Below are positions 46,805-55,320 of a DNA stretch of 64,000 nt, one piece after another. Each line of letters begins with the position of its first letter. Within the stretch, counting starts at the first letter, position 1. A program made the position numbers and the translations under genes. The stretch is from Acidobacteriaceae bacterium. GTDB taxonomy: Bacteria; Acidobacteriota; Terriglobia; Terriglobales; Acidobacteriaceae. Where the stretch lies: the NCBI GenBank assembly GCA_025462885.1, contig JAOAPN010000014.1, positions 434,001 through 498,000 of the forward strand, read 5' to 3'. The notes under the pieces were generated by a model. It did no database searches, was not told the origin of the DNA, and saw only the letters and a program-made list of their open reading frames with translations.

Positions 46805-48774
46805 ACGTCGACTGGCTACTAATCCTGGTGAACTATGTTCTGCTGCTCAATTCCTGCTTCATTGCAGTAATGCGGGGATTTTCGCACCTTCTCCGAGCAT
46901 TGGTATTGCTGGCTATACTAGTGGGATTGTTGGATGCCGGATCGTCGTGTGCTCAGACGCTTCGCCCCCCCCAGCCTGCATTGCGATTGGATATTCCGCA
47001 CTCGAGCAATCCGTTTGGACCTTACAGAGCTTCTCTGGTGCCGAAACCGAATCTAGCGAATTCACCCCGTATCGACTCGCTCATCCATGATGGCGTGCTG
47101 GAGCTGTCGCTAAGCGACGCAATCGCTTTGGCGCTCGAGAATAATCTCGATCTGGCGATTGCGCGATACAACATTCCCATTGCAACGGCCGACGTTCTGC
47201 GTACCCGGGCAGGCGGAACCTTTCGCGGAGTCAATACTGGAGTAGTGCAGAACACCCCCGGCGGTGGTGTGGGAGGCTTCGGATCGGGATCGAGCGGCGC
47301 TGGTGCTGGAGGTACGTCGGGAGGTGCCGGTGGTGCGGGCTCGGGCGCATCGGGTTTGGTACAGTCGACTTTAGGTACGGGTACGAACGTGTCCACCTAC
47401 GACCCGACGATCACCGGTGCGTTTAACAACGAACATTTCACACAACCACTCTCCAATACTGCGCTGTACGGAACCCAGACGTTGAAGTCGAATACGACGA
47501 ACGGAAACTTGGGCTACTCGCAGGCGTTTGCAACGGGGACGACCTTCAGTGCCAGCTTTACTAATAGCCGGGAGACGAGCAACAGCCCTTTCAGTATCTT
47601 GAATCCGACCCTGAATTCCTACTACCGCGTTCTGTTTCAGCAGCAGTTGCTGGCCGGATTTGGATTCGGGCCGAACCTGCGGTTTTTCAGAATTGCGAAG
47701 AATAACCAGAAGATTTCAGATGAAGCTTTCAGACTCCAGCTTGAAACGACAGTCACACAGATCTCGAATATGTACTGGGATCTTGTTGCAGCTTATGAGG
47801 ACGAGCAGGTGAAGAGCCGCTCCCTTGACTTTGCAAAGCAGGCTTTAGAGAGTGGGCAAAAGCAACTTGCGCTGCAAGCCATACCCGCGATGGATGTGAT
47901 GAAGGACGAATCTGAAGTTGCGAACCGCGAGCAAGATCTGACAATTGCGAAGACGACGCTACAGTTCCAGGAGCTACTCATCAAGAATGCACTGACCAAG
48001 AACCTGGATGACTCGATTCTGGAAGCGATGCCTGTGCGGCCGATGGACCGAAGCGCCATGATCCAGAACGAGGAGTCTGGTCCGACTGAGGATCTGATAG
48101 CGCGAGCGCTGCGCGATCGAATCGAGTTGCACGAGTCGTCCATCGATCTTGACAGCCGGGAGATTAGCCGGAGCGCGGCACGGAACGCTTTGCTGCCGCA
48201 AGTTGCTGCCACTGCATTCTATGGAGGAACCGGCCTGGGCGGACTGCCGAACCCCGTCTCCGGCGTCGCTTCGACAGCCCCGAGGGGTTTTCCGGGGGCG
48301 GTTACAAATGCTTTCAATAACTCTGCGCCGGACTATTATGTTGGTTTGTCGGTGAATATTCCGTTGCGAAACCGCATCGCCAAAAGTGATCAATATCGTT
48401 CGGAGCTCGAGATGAGACAGTCGGAGCTACGGCTGCAACAGTTGAAGAAGCAGATTCGCATCGAAGTCCGCAACGCTCAGTATGCACTTGTTCAGAGTAA
48501 GGCGCGGGTGGAGTCTGCGAGAAAGGCGCGCGATCTAGCGCAGAAGACCTTCGATATTACATCGAAGGAGCAGGAACTCGGTGCCGGATCAAATTACCAG
48601 ACCCTGACTGCTCGCCGCGATCAGGCTGCAGCGGAATCTACCTTGGTTGCGGCGCTGACCGCGTACCAGAAGGCTAAGATTGAGGTAGACCGCGCGATCG
48701 GCAGTACGCTCGATGCGAACTCGATTTCGATAGAATCAGCGAAGACAGGAATCGCCCCAGAGAAGAACCCATAG
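46801..48774 (+). CDS. TolC-family outer membrane protein with Gly-rich insert
   Basis: About 657 residues from GTG 46801, chosen for its GTGA overlap with the ATPase gene; an ATG at 46870 would start closer to the signal peptide (LLRALVLLAILVGLLDAGSS). The efflux-protein helices are clear (LSLSDAIALALENNLDLAIA, LQLETTVTQISNMYWDLVAA, ELEMRQSELRLQQLKKQIRI, ARKARDLAQKTFDITSKEQE). A glycine/serine-rich stretch of about 35 residues near residues 150-185 (VGGFGSGSSGAGAGGTSGGA) is unusual for the family and may be a surface loop. It should be the outer-membrane channel for the ABC system. Confidence 0.88.
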   Translation: MNVDWLLILVNYVLLLNSCFIAVMRGFSHLLRALVLLAILVGLLDAGSSCAQTLRPPQPALRLDIPHSSNPFGPYRASLVPKPNLANSPRIDSLIHDGVLELSLSDAIALALENNLDLAIARYNIPIATADVLRTRAGGTFRGVNTGVVQNTPGGGVGGFGSGSSGAGAGGTSGGAGGAGSGASGLVQSTLGTGTNVSTYDPTITGAFNNEHFTQPLSNTALYGTQTLKSNTTNGNLGYSQAFATGTTFSASFTNSRETSNSPFSILNPTLNSYYRVLFQQQLLAGFGFGPNLRFFRIAKNNQKISDEAFRLQLETTVTQISNMYWDLVAAYEDEQVKSRSLDFAKQALESGQKQLALQAIPAMDVMKDESEVANREQDLTIAKTTLQFQELLIKNALTKNLDDSILEAMPVRPMDRSAMIQNEESGPTEDLIARALRDRIELHESSIDLDSREISRSAARNALLPQVAATAFYGGTGLGGLPNPVSGVASTAPRGFPGAVTNAFNNSAPDYYVGLSVNIPLRNRIAKSDQYRSELEMRQSELRLQQLKKQIRIEVRNAQYALVQSKARVESARKARDLAQKTFDITSKEQELGAGSNYQTLTARRDQAAAESTLVAALTAYQKAKIEVDRAIGSTLDANSISIESAKTGIAPEKNP

Positions 48775-48793
48775 GTCACGAAGCAGGAATACG

Positions 48794-50197
48794 ATGCAGG
48801 CGGAACGAATCACGATAACGAAACCGGCACTCAAAGTGGAAGAGTTGCCTTGTCGCTTGCTTGTCGCCGACGATCAGCCGCATATTTTAGAAGCGCTGCG
48901 ACTTCTACTTGATCCGGAGGGCTACACGCTGGAGATGGTAAGGACTCCCGCGCTTGTGCTCAATGCGCTAGCACACGAGAGCTTTGACGGCCTGCTGATA
49001 GACCTGAACTACACCCGCGATACCACCTCCGGGCAGGAAGGGTTAGAGCTTGTATCAAGTGTCAAAGAGATCGACTCACAACTGCCTATCATTGTGATGA
49101 CGGCGTGGGGAAACATTGATCTAGCGGTCGAAGCGATTCGACGCGGGGCAAGCGACTTTGTCCAGAAGCCCTGGGAGAACGCCCGGTTGCTCAGCATCCT
49201 GAAGACGCAGATGGATCTGTACCGCAGTCGCAAACATGCACAATGGCTGGAGGCGGAGAACCGGATCCTGCGGGCTCCAGGTACCACGGACTTTATCGCG
49301 TCCGCACCATCGATGCGAACGGTGCTAGAAACAATGGCTCGCGTCGGCCCATCGGATGCGAACATTTTGATTACGGGCGAGCACGGCACGGGAAAAGAAG
49401 TGGTGGCGCAGACGCTGCATCGCCTTTCGACCCGAGCTGACCGGACTCTTGTTGCTGTAAATACGGGTGCTTTGCCAGAGGGCACGTTTGAGAGTGAGCT
49501 CTTCGGGCATGTGAAGGGAGCCTTTACCGATGCTCGGATGGATCGTATCGGTCGGTTTGAACTTGCTCATGGAGGCACACTATTTCTGGATGAGATTGCG
49601 AACGTCCCGATTCGGCAGCAGGCAAAGTTGCTGCGTGTTTTGGAGATGGGGGAGATTGAGCGCGTCGGATCGTCCAAGACCAAGCAGGTGGATGTGCGGA
49701 TACTATCCGCAACGAATGCCGATCTGCGAGCGGAGTCCTCTGCGGGCAGATTTCGTGAAGATCTGCTGTTTCGTTTGAACACGGTCGAGATTCGTATTCC
49801 TCCATTGAGGGATCGACGTGAAGATATCCCCGCACTCGCGGCATATTTTCTCGACCGCTACGCGGCTCGCTATCGACGCGTGATTCAAGGACTGGAACCG
49901 GCGGCCTTGCAGGCGATGCTCCAATATGCGTGGCCAGGAAATGTACGCGAATTGGACCACACCATTGAGCGCGCGGTTTTGATGGCACGGGATGTTTGGG
50001 TGAGTGTAGGCGACCTGGGCCTCTATGCGCAAAAAGCGGTCGTGCAAAGTCTGGACGAGATGAGCCTGGAGATGGTGGAAGAGGTCCTGATCCGCAAGGC
50101 CCTGGCGCGGGCGATCGGCAATGTAAGCCATGCGGCTGAGGCCCTGGGCCTCAGCCGCGGAGCGCTCTACCGTCGTATCGAGAAGTATGGCATTTGA
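48794..50197 (+). CDS. Sigma-54-type response regulator (NtrC family)
   Basis: 467 residues. Receiver domain (about 20-140) with acidic pocket ADD and phospho-acceptor Asp70 (LLIDLNY), Thr103 (VMTAW) and Lys125. AAA+ domain: Walker A GEHGTGKE (195-202), sigma-54 contact loop GAFTDA (242-247, consensus GAFTGA), Walker B GGTLFLDEI, Arg finger region FREDLLFRLN. Fis-type HTH at the C-terminus (NVSHAAEALGLSRGALYRRI). It activates sigma-54 promoters when phosphorylated by the kinase encoded next. Its place at the end of the exporter operon suggests autoregulation of the operon. Starts 19 bases after the TolC gene. Confidence 0.93.
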   Translation: MQAERITITKPALKVEELPCRLLVADDQPHILEALRLLLDPEGYTLEMVRTPALVLNALAHESFDGLLIDLNYTRDTTSGQEGLELVSSVKEIDSQLPIIVMTAWGNIDLAVEAIRRGASDFVQKPWENARLLSILKTQMDLYRSRKHAQWLEAENRILRAPGTTDFIASAPSMRTVLETMARVGPSDANILITGEHGTGKEVVAQTLHRLSTRADRTLVAVNTGALPEGTFESELFGHVKGAFTDARMDRIGRFELAHGGTLFLDEIANVPIRQQAKLLRVLEMGEIERVGSSKTKQVDVRILSATNADLRAESSAGRFREDLLFRLNTVEIRIPPLRDRREDIPALAAYFLDRYAARYRRVIQGLEPAALQAMLQYAWPGNVRELDHTIERAVLMARDVWVSVGDLGLYAQKAVVQSLDEMSLEMVEEVLIRKALARAIGNVSHAAEALGLSRGALYRRIEKYGI

Positions 50198-51599
50198 TGC
50201 GCAGACTCCGATAACCCTGGGCACGCAGCGCAAGCGTGTGCCACTCGGCAGGTCGCGGCGCAGGCTTAGCTTTGAGAAGAGAGTTCGGCTATGGCTTTAC
50301 CTGATGGGGTGCCCTCTTCTTTTGCTCTGCGCCTCAATCTGTCATCAGCTAGCCACGACCTTGCCGGTACTGCTGATTTGGTCTCTGGCGGCTGTGTTTG
50401 GTTGGATGCTTGCCGTGTCCTTTCTGCTTGAGCAAATCGTACGTCCCCTCCAAACACTTGCCAACGTCGTTGCTGCGTTGCGGGAAGATGACTATTCTTT
50501 TCGCGCCCGCGGCGCTCGTAGGAACGATGCGATGGGAGATCTCGCTCTCGAGATCAATACGCTTGCAGGGATGCTGCAGACGCAGCGAGCAAGCGCGATT
50601 GAAGCTACAGCACTTGTCGAACGTGTGATTGAGTCGATGCAGTCGCCGGTGCTGGCATTCGACCCGGACGGATGTTTACGGCTTCTGAATCCCGCCGGCG
50701 AAAAAGTCTTCAGTCTAACAATGGCCTTTGCTCTCGGAAGGAGTGCAAGCGAATTGAAGTTGAACCACTTGCTGACTTCGGCCGACGGGGAACTGCTCTC
50801 TGTCGGCCAGCCGACCGAACGCTGGGTGGTAAAGCGAACGTATTTTCGGCTGCAGGGAGTCAGGCATTCGCTGCTGATGTTGTCGAACGTGAGCGCGGTC
50901 CTGCGAGAGGAGGAGAGAATGGCGTGGGAGCGGCTTATCCGAGTGCTCGGTCACGAGATCAATAACTCACTAACTCCAATCAAATCGATTGCAGGTAGTT
51001 TGCGCGGCCGGCTTGCAGAAAGTGCAAGCAGCGGAGACTTTGACCGTGGGTTGGCAGTCATTGAGGACCGAGCTGAGTCCTTGAATCGCTTCCTCCAGGC
51101 ATACCAAAAACTCATGGGGCTGCCTATTCCCAAGCTGAAGCCGGTCTCCCTTGTTTCGGTGTTGGAACGGGTCGTCGATCTCGAGACAAGATTGCACGTA
51201 TCGCTCGTTCCCTCGGATGATGCCATGGTTCGCATGGATGCGGACCAGATCCAACAGGCACTGATCAATCTGGTTAAAAACGCGACAGAAGCGGCGCTCT
51301 CTGCAGATGCGGGTCCGCATGACGCAGCCTGTGTGCAGATTACCTGGTATAAAGACAGCGATGAAGTCGTTATCTCGATCCGTGACAACGGTTCTGGACT
51401 GTCTAACCTGAGCAATCTCTTCGTTCCTTTTTATACGACGAAACCGGGTGGTGCGGGAGTTGGGTTGGTGTTGACCCAGCAGATCGCTGAGGCACACCGC
51501 GGCACAGTCAAACTGAGAAATGTAGAAGGAGGGAAGGGTTGCATCGCGGAGCTACATCTGCCATCGGGTATTCCAACCTTTGAAGGAGCTTCCCTCTAG
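50187..51599 (+). CDS. NtrY-like sensor histidine kinase
   Basis: About 470 residues from the ATG at 50187, overlapping the regulator gene by 11 bases. Two membrane segments (LWLYLMGCPLLLLCASICHQ and LPVLLIWSLAAVFGWMLAVS) enclose almost no periplasmic loop, so it probably senses in the membrane or cytoplasm. A HAMP region (EQIVRPLQTLANVVAALRED), a PAS-like segment (VIESMQSPVLAFDPDGCLRL), phospho-acceptor box RVLGHEINNSLTPIKS (His256) and HATPase boxes (NLVKNATEAAL, ISIRDNGSGL, GGAGVGLVL) follow. It phosphorylates the preceding regulator. Confidence 0.93.
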   Translation: MAFDAQTPITLGTQRKRVPLGRSRRRLSFEKRVRLWLYLMGCPLLLLCASICHQLATTLPVLLIWSLAAVFGWMLAVSFLLEQIVRPLQTLANVVAALREDDYSFRARGARRNDAMGDLALEINTLAGMLQTQRASAIEATALVERVIESMQSPVLAFDPDGCLRLLNPAGEKVFSLTMAFALGRSASELKLNHLLTSADGELLSVGQPTERWVVKRTYFRLQGVRHSLLMLSNVSAVLREEERMAWERLIRVLGHEINNSLTPIKSIAGSLRGRLAESASSGDFDRGLAVIEDRAESLNRFLQAYQKLMGLPIPKLKPVSLVSVLERVVDLETRLHVSLVPSDDAMVRMDADQIQQALINLVKNATEAALSADAGPHDAACVQITWYKDSDEVVISIRDNGSGLSNLSNLFVPFYTTKPGGAGVGLVLTQQIAEAHRGTVKLRNVEGGKGCIAELHLPSGIPTFEGASL

Positions 51600-51751
51600 G
51601 CAGCGGCTTCACAAGCCCGGTCTGGCGAGACTCTTCATGCATTAAGGATTGCACGTTCATCTAGGGAAAGCGACACACGCGAACATACTCTTAGTCCGCT
51701 ATAGAACCATCGAGGTAGTTTGTGGACGAAGCCGACGAATGCTCGGAAGCC

Positions 51752-53056
51752 TTAAAGGTGCGAGGCACCGGAGAGTTGGTCGAGTTCCATATTGATTCTC
51801 TCGGCTAGCATTGCACTACGAACCGGTGCCGCCTGTACTTCGCCATCTCGCCAGCCAACCGCAACGCCCTGCATGGCAATAGCTCTCCGGACGATCTCTG
51901 CAGTGGGCGCAAAGACCTCCTCCGAACCCCACGCTGCTTCAGCCCACAGCTGTTCTAGCAAATCAAGGCTTTGACAAAGCAGACCCTTCCAAACAGCATC
52001 CTCAACCACCTCATCAAGTCGCTCCTGGATCTTGGCTCTATCCGCGCCAAGACCTTGGAGATGTCCCATGAAATAAGCCCCAGCGCACGCGTCGTGAACA
52101 TCCTTGAGTGTAACCATGTGTTGGCGCTGCTTCTCAAATGCTTGGAACGCCTCTTGCACTTGCTGCGAACATACCGGGATAGAGGAGCGCAGCGCCTGTT
52201 CGTAGTCCTTTTACTGTTCTATGCGAAATCCTGCGGAGACCTGGAGGCGGCATACTCATCCCACATTCTAAAGGAGGTCAGGAATAGAGGCGGATATCTT
52301 CGACCGCACCGTGGTGGTGCTCCGAATGCTTCAGGAAAGGAGCGATAAAACATGGAACAGAGGTCCACATGAGCCAATTCATGGGCAAGTGTGTAGAGAC
52401 CATTACGGACATCCGCCTCATCGATCTCCAAGATGCGTAAGAGATCGTTCACATTGATCACCAACCGGAACCGGAGTTTGCCGTCGCGAATGACTCCCAC
52501 AGTCATCGCGCTTCCAACCCCGTATTCGGTGACCGTCGGCGCGGGGCCTCGCATCCCCGGCTTTCCCCGATCAATCGCGGCGAGCGCACCGACGTAGTTA
52601 TCGGTAAACGTAAGCCCATCCAGGTCCATCAAATTCCATTCGGTCGATTCGGCGATCATCCGGATATAAGCATCCGCAGCTGCGGCGATTTCCTGCATTC
52701 GTTCATGGGGAGCCGATCCAAACTAGCCCATTCCGTATTTTACAGGCAGCTTCGCGATACTAAGAGGGCGTTCGCTCAATGGGATCTCGATCTCGATTGC
52801 TAACGGAAAACGGCTCGATTCAGCATAAGGCGGACGCGGAGCGTTGCGTATCAAATCATCATAGAGACTCTGCATGATGTGGAAGCCATCGGATCGATCT
52901 CTTGGCGAGCAGGCGAGCTTTAGAATACAGGTGTGCAAACTCGTGAAAAAGATTCGGGGCTGTGGATCTGAGACATCCGTTGAATAACCCTTCGTCTGGA
53001 TACTGTAAGAACAGCCTGACTATCGCCGTCAGCACCACTCCGCGCTCAAATGACAC
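51752..53056 (-). pseudogene. Ruined gene of unknown family with two HExxH motifs
   Basis: Joining frames gives about 430 residues: FERGVVLTAIVRLFLQYPDE, NLFHEFAHLYSKA, a frameshift near 52930, LKLACSPRDRSDGFHIMQSL, an in-frame TAG at 52723-52725 (KYGMG-stop-FGSAPHERM), DLDGLTFTDNYVGALAAIDR, YTLAHELAHVDLC, a frameshift with nearby TAA near 52210-52230, and KDVHDACAGAYFMGHLQGLG to the end at 51752. The frames continue each other sensibly, so a single former gene is likely. HEFAH and HELAH resemble zincin metal sites. I do not recognise the family. Confidence 0.6.
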
Positions 53057-53220
53057 ACGGTTGTCGTTCTTCCAGCACTCCCGGGTGGCAAGGCTGAGGG
53101 TGACGTGCTCCTAATTGCTCGGGACGTGTTTCGCTCTCCAGTCACGAAATGTCTTTACTTTATCGCTTATTTATCGTAAATATCTGTTTGTATAGTCTTT
53201 TATTCAAGCTAGGCATGGCA

Positions 53221-53236
53221 ACGTTAGCGCGTAAGT
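53221..53236. promoter_or_regulatory. Operator-like site ACGTTAGCGCGTAAGT
   Basis: It differs in one of 16 bases from the site at 57933-57948 and is roughly palindromic. It abuts the first possible ATG (53237) of the FAD oxidoreductase, so the real start is probably 53258. The LacI regulator at 56678-57718 is the likely binder. Confidence 0.55.
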
Positions 53237-53257
53237 ATGGAAATTGAGAGAGACTGC

Positions 53258-55285
53258 ATGCGTAGGGACATCTTCGAGGAGTGTGTGAGCTTGATCGACG
53301 ATATGAAGCTTGGAATGCACGCGAGCATCAAGCGTGTGGATAATGTTGACGGTTTTGCTTATGCCGGTGATAGTGCTGACGCAGTTGCAGCGTTGGATCA
53401 AAAAGCGGGCAAGGCCTCCAAGGCCTATTGTCCGTATGCCAGACCCGCCGCAGGTCAGACAGCGGATGTGACCGGGCCAGCACCGGATTCAGCGGGGTAT
53501 TATCCGCCGGAGCTTACAGGAATGCGAGGGAGCGGTTACTCGCGCGGCTATACGGCGGGGCACAGTCTTCGCGACGGACACTTTTTTGACACTGCACCCG
53601 TGCCATCTGCCGTGGATGAGCTGTATGACCTGGTGATTGTAGGAGGCGGAATCAGCGGACTATCGGCGGCTTATTTTTACCAGAAGCAACACGGCTTCAC
53701 AAAGAAGGTCCTGGTGCTGGATAACCATGACGATTTTGGCGGGCATGCAAAGCGAAACGAGTTCAAACATGGCACCGATGTGCGGGTCTCGAATGGTGGG
53801 GCGTATGACCTTGCCGGAGGGTCACGCAGCTCGGCTGCGCAGAAGGAACTGTTTGGGGATCTCGGCATCGATGTAATTGCGCTGGCGGAACAGAATATCG
53901 ATCGGCGCTTCTATTCCTCGCGCGGAATGGGTCAGGGGGTCTTCTTCGATAAAGAGACGTTCGGTGAGGACAGGCTGCTCAAAGATCCGGCTCCGTGGAC
54001 CGACTTCAAGTTTGCGTATGAGCCGCTGGTTCCAGATAACGCTGAAGAGCTGTGGCAGCGATTTCTGGGGGAGGCTCCGATGCCGGAGCATGTGCGGCAG
54101 GACGTGTACCGGCTGTATCACGACAAGAAAGATTATCTGGCTGGTCTGTCAATTGCAGAGAAGACGACCAAGCTGGATCGGATGAGCTACCAGGACTACC
54201 TCCTTAAGGTGGTGGGGTGCGATCCGATGGTGTGCACCTATCTGCGGGATCGAACCTTTGGAAGTGGACGGGGAATGGATGCGACGACGGCGCTGGCCGC
54301 ACAGTCGCGCTTCGGGCTTCCGGGCTTCGAGGGTCTTGGTCTTCCAAAACGGCAGGTAACGGGGAAGTCGGCCACATTTCATTTTCCCGAGGGCAACGCA
54401 ACCGTGGCTCGACTCCTGGTTCGGAAGCTGGTGCCGGGATCGCTGCCAGGGAGCACGTTAGCCGATAGCATGACGACGCGGGTGAACTATGCGACGTTGG
54501 ATCGAGCAGGGAACGGGACGCGGATTCGCTTGAACAGCACGGTAGTGAACGTGCTCAATGTGACAGATACACCCGGTGGCAAGGGCGTACGAGTTACCTA
54601 CCAGCAAGATGACCATCTTCTCTCGATTAATGCTCGGCAATGTGTGCTCGCGTGCTGGTTCCACATCATCCCTTATATCTGTCCGGAGATGTCGGAGGAG
54701 CAGCGGGTTGCGTTGAACTATAACGTGCACACCCCGAATCTATGGGTGAATGTCTGGCTGCGGAATTGGACCGCCTTCCACAAGGCAGGTGTGACGTTGG
54801 TCAATGCTCCTAAGAGCTACTTCGCATCCTTGATTCTCGAAGTGCCAGTCTCGGTCGGAGACTATAAGCATTCGCAACGGCCCGAGGATCCTATCGTTTT
54901 GAGTATGCTGCGCGGCTACGGCAAGCCCGGCCTGCATATCAAGGACCAGTTCCGCCTGGGTCGGATCGAGATGTATGAGACAAGCTTCGAGACCTACGAG
55001 CGGGAGACGCGAAAGCAGCTTGGCGCGATGTTAGGACCCTACGGTTTCGATCCAGTAAAAGACATCCTGGGAATCACGGTGAATCGTTGGGGCCATGGCT
55101 ATTCGTACTGGTATTCGCCTTTGTACGACGAGTTTATGGTGAATGGCGGTGAGCCGCCTCACCTGCGAGCCCGTCAGCCTTTTGGGCAGATCACGATTGC
55201 GAATACAGACTCCGGTGGGACTGACTCGACACCACTCGCCGTTGATATGGCCCATCGTGCGGTAGCGGAGTTGGCTTCACTTTAG
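53258..55285 (+). CDS. FAD-dependent oxidoreductase, spermidine dehydrogenase-like
   Basis: About 675 residues from the ATG at 53258, which follows GAGAGAG; an ATG at 53237 is in frame. ELYDLVIVGGGISGLSAAYF is the FAD Rossmann motif, followed by VLDNHDDFGGHAKRNEF, typical of bacterial spermidine dehydrogenases (SpdH). Other blocks are YYPPELTGMRGSG before the Rossmann fold and LRARQPFGQITIANTDSGGT at the C-terminus. The N-terminus keeps an RRDIF reminiscent of the family's Tat signal but lacks the hydrophobic stretch, so export is doubtful. It probably oxidises an amine. A multicopper oxidase gene follows 35 bases later. Confidence 0.8.
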   Translation: MRRDIFEECVSLIDDMKLGMHASIKRVDNVDGFAYAGDSADAVAALDQKAGKASKAYCPYARPAAGQTADVTGPAPDSAGYYPPELTGMRGSGYSRGYTAGHSLRDGHFFDTAPVPSAVDELYDLVIVGGGISGLSAAYFYQKQHGFTKKVLVLDNHDDFGGHAKRNEFKHGTDVRVSNGGAYDLAGGSRSSAAQKELFGDLGIDVIALAEQNIDRRFYSSRGMGQGVFFDKETFGEDRLLKDPAPWTDFKFAYEPLVPDNAEELWQRFLGEAPMPEHVRQDVYRLYHDKKDYLAGLSIAEKTTKLDRMSYQDYLLKVVGCDPMVCTYLRDRTFGSGRGMDATTALAAQSRFGLPGFEGLGLPKRQVTGKSATFHFPEGNATVARLLVRKLVPGSLPGSTLADSMTTRVNYATLDRAGNGTRIRLNSTVVNVLNVTDTPGGKGVRVTYQQDDHLLSINARQCVLACWFHIIPYICPEMSEEQRVALNYNVHTPNLWVNVWLRNWTAFHKAGVTLVNAPKSYFASLILEVPVSVGDYKHSQRPEDPIVLSMLRGYGKPGLHIKDQFRLGRIEMYETSFETYERETRKQLGAMLGPYGFDPVKDILGITVNRWGHGYSYWYSPLYDEFMVNGGEPPHLRARQPFGQITIANTDSGGTDSTPLAVDMAHRAVAELASL

Positions 55286-55320
55286 ATTCAGCTGTTTCTG
55301 ATGTAGATGAATGGAGACTC

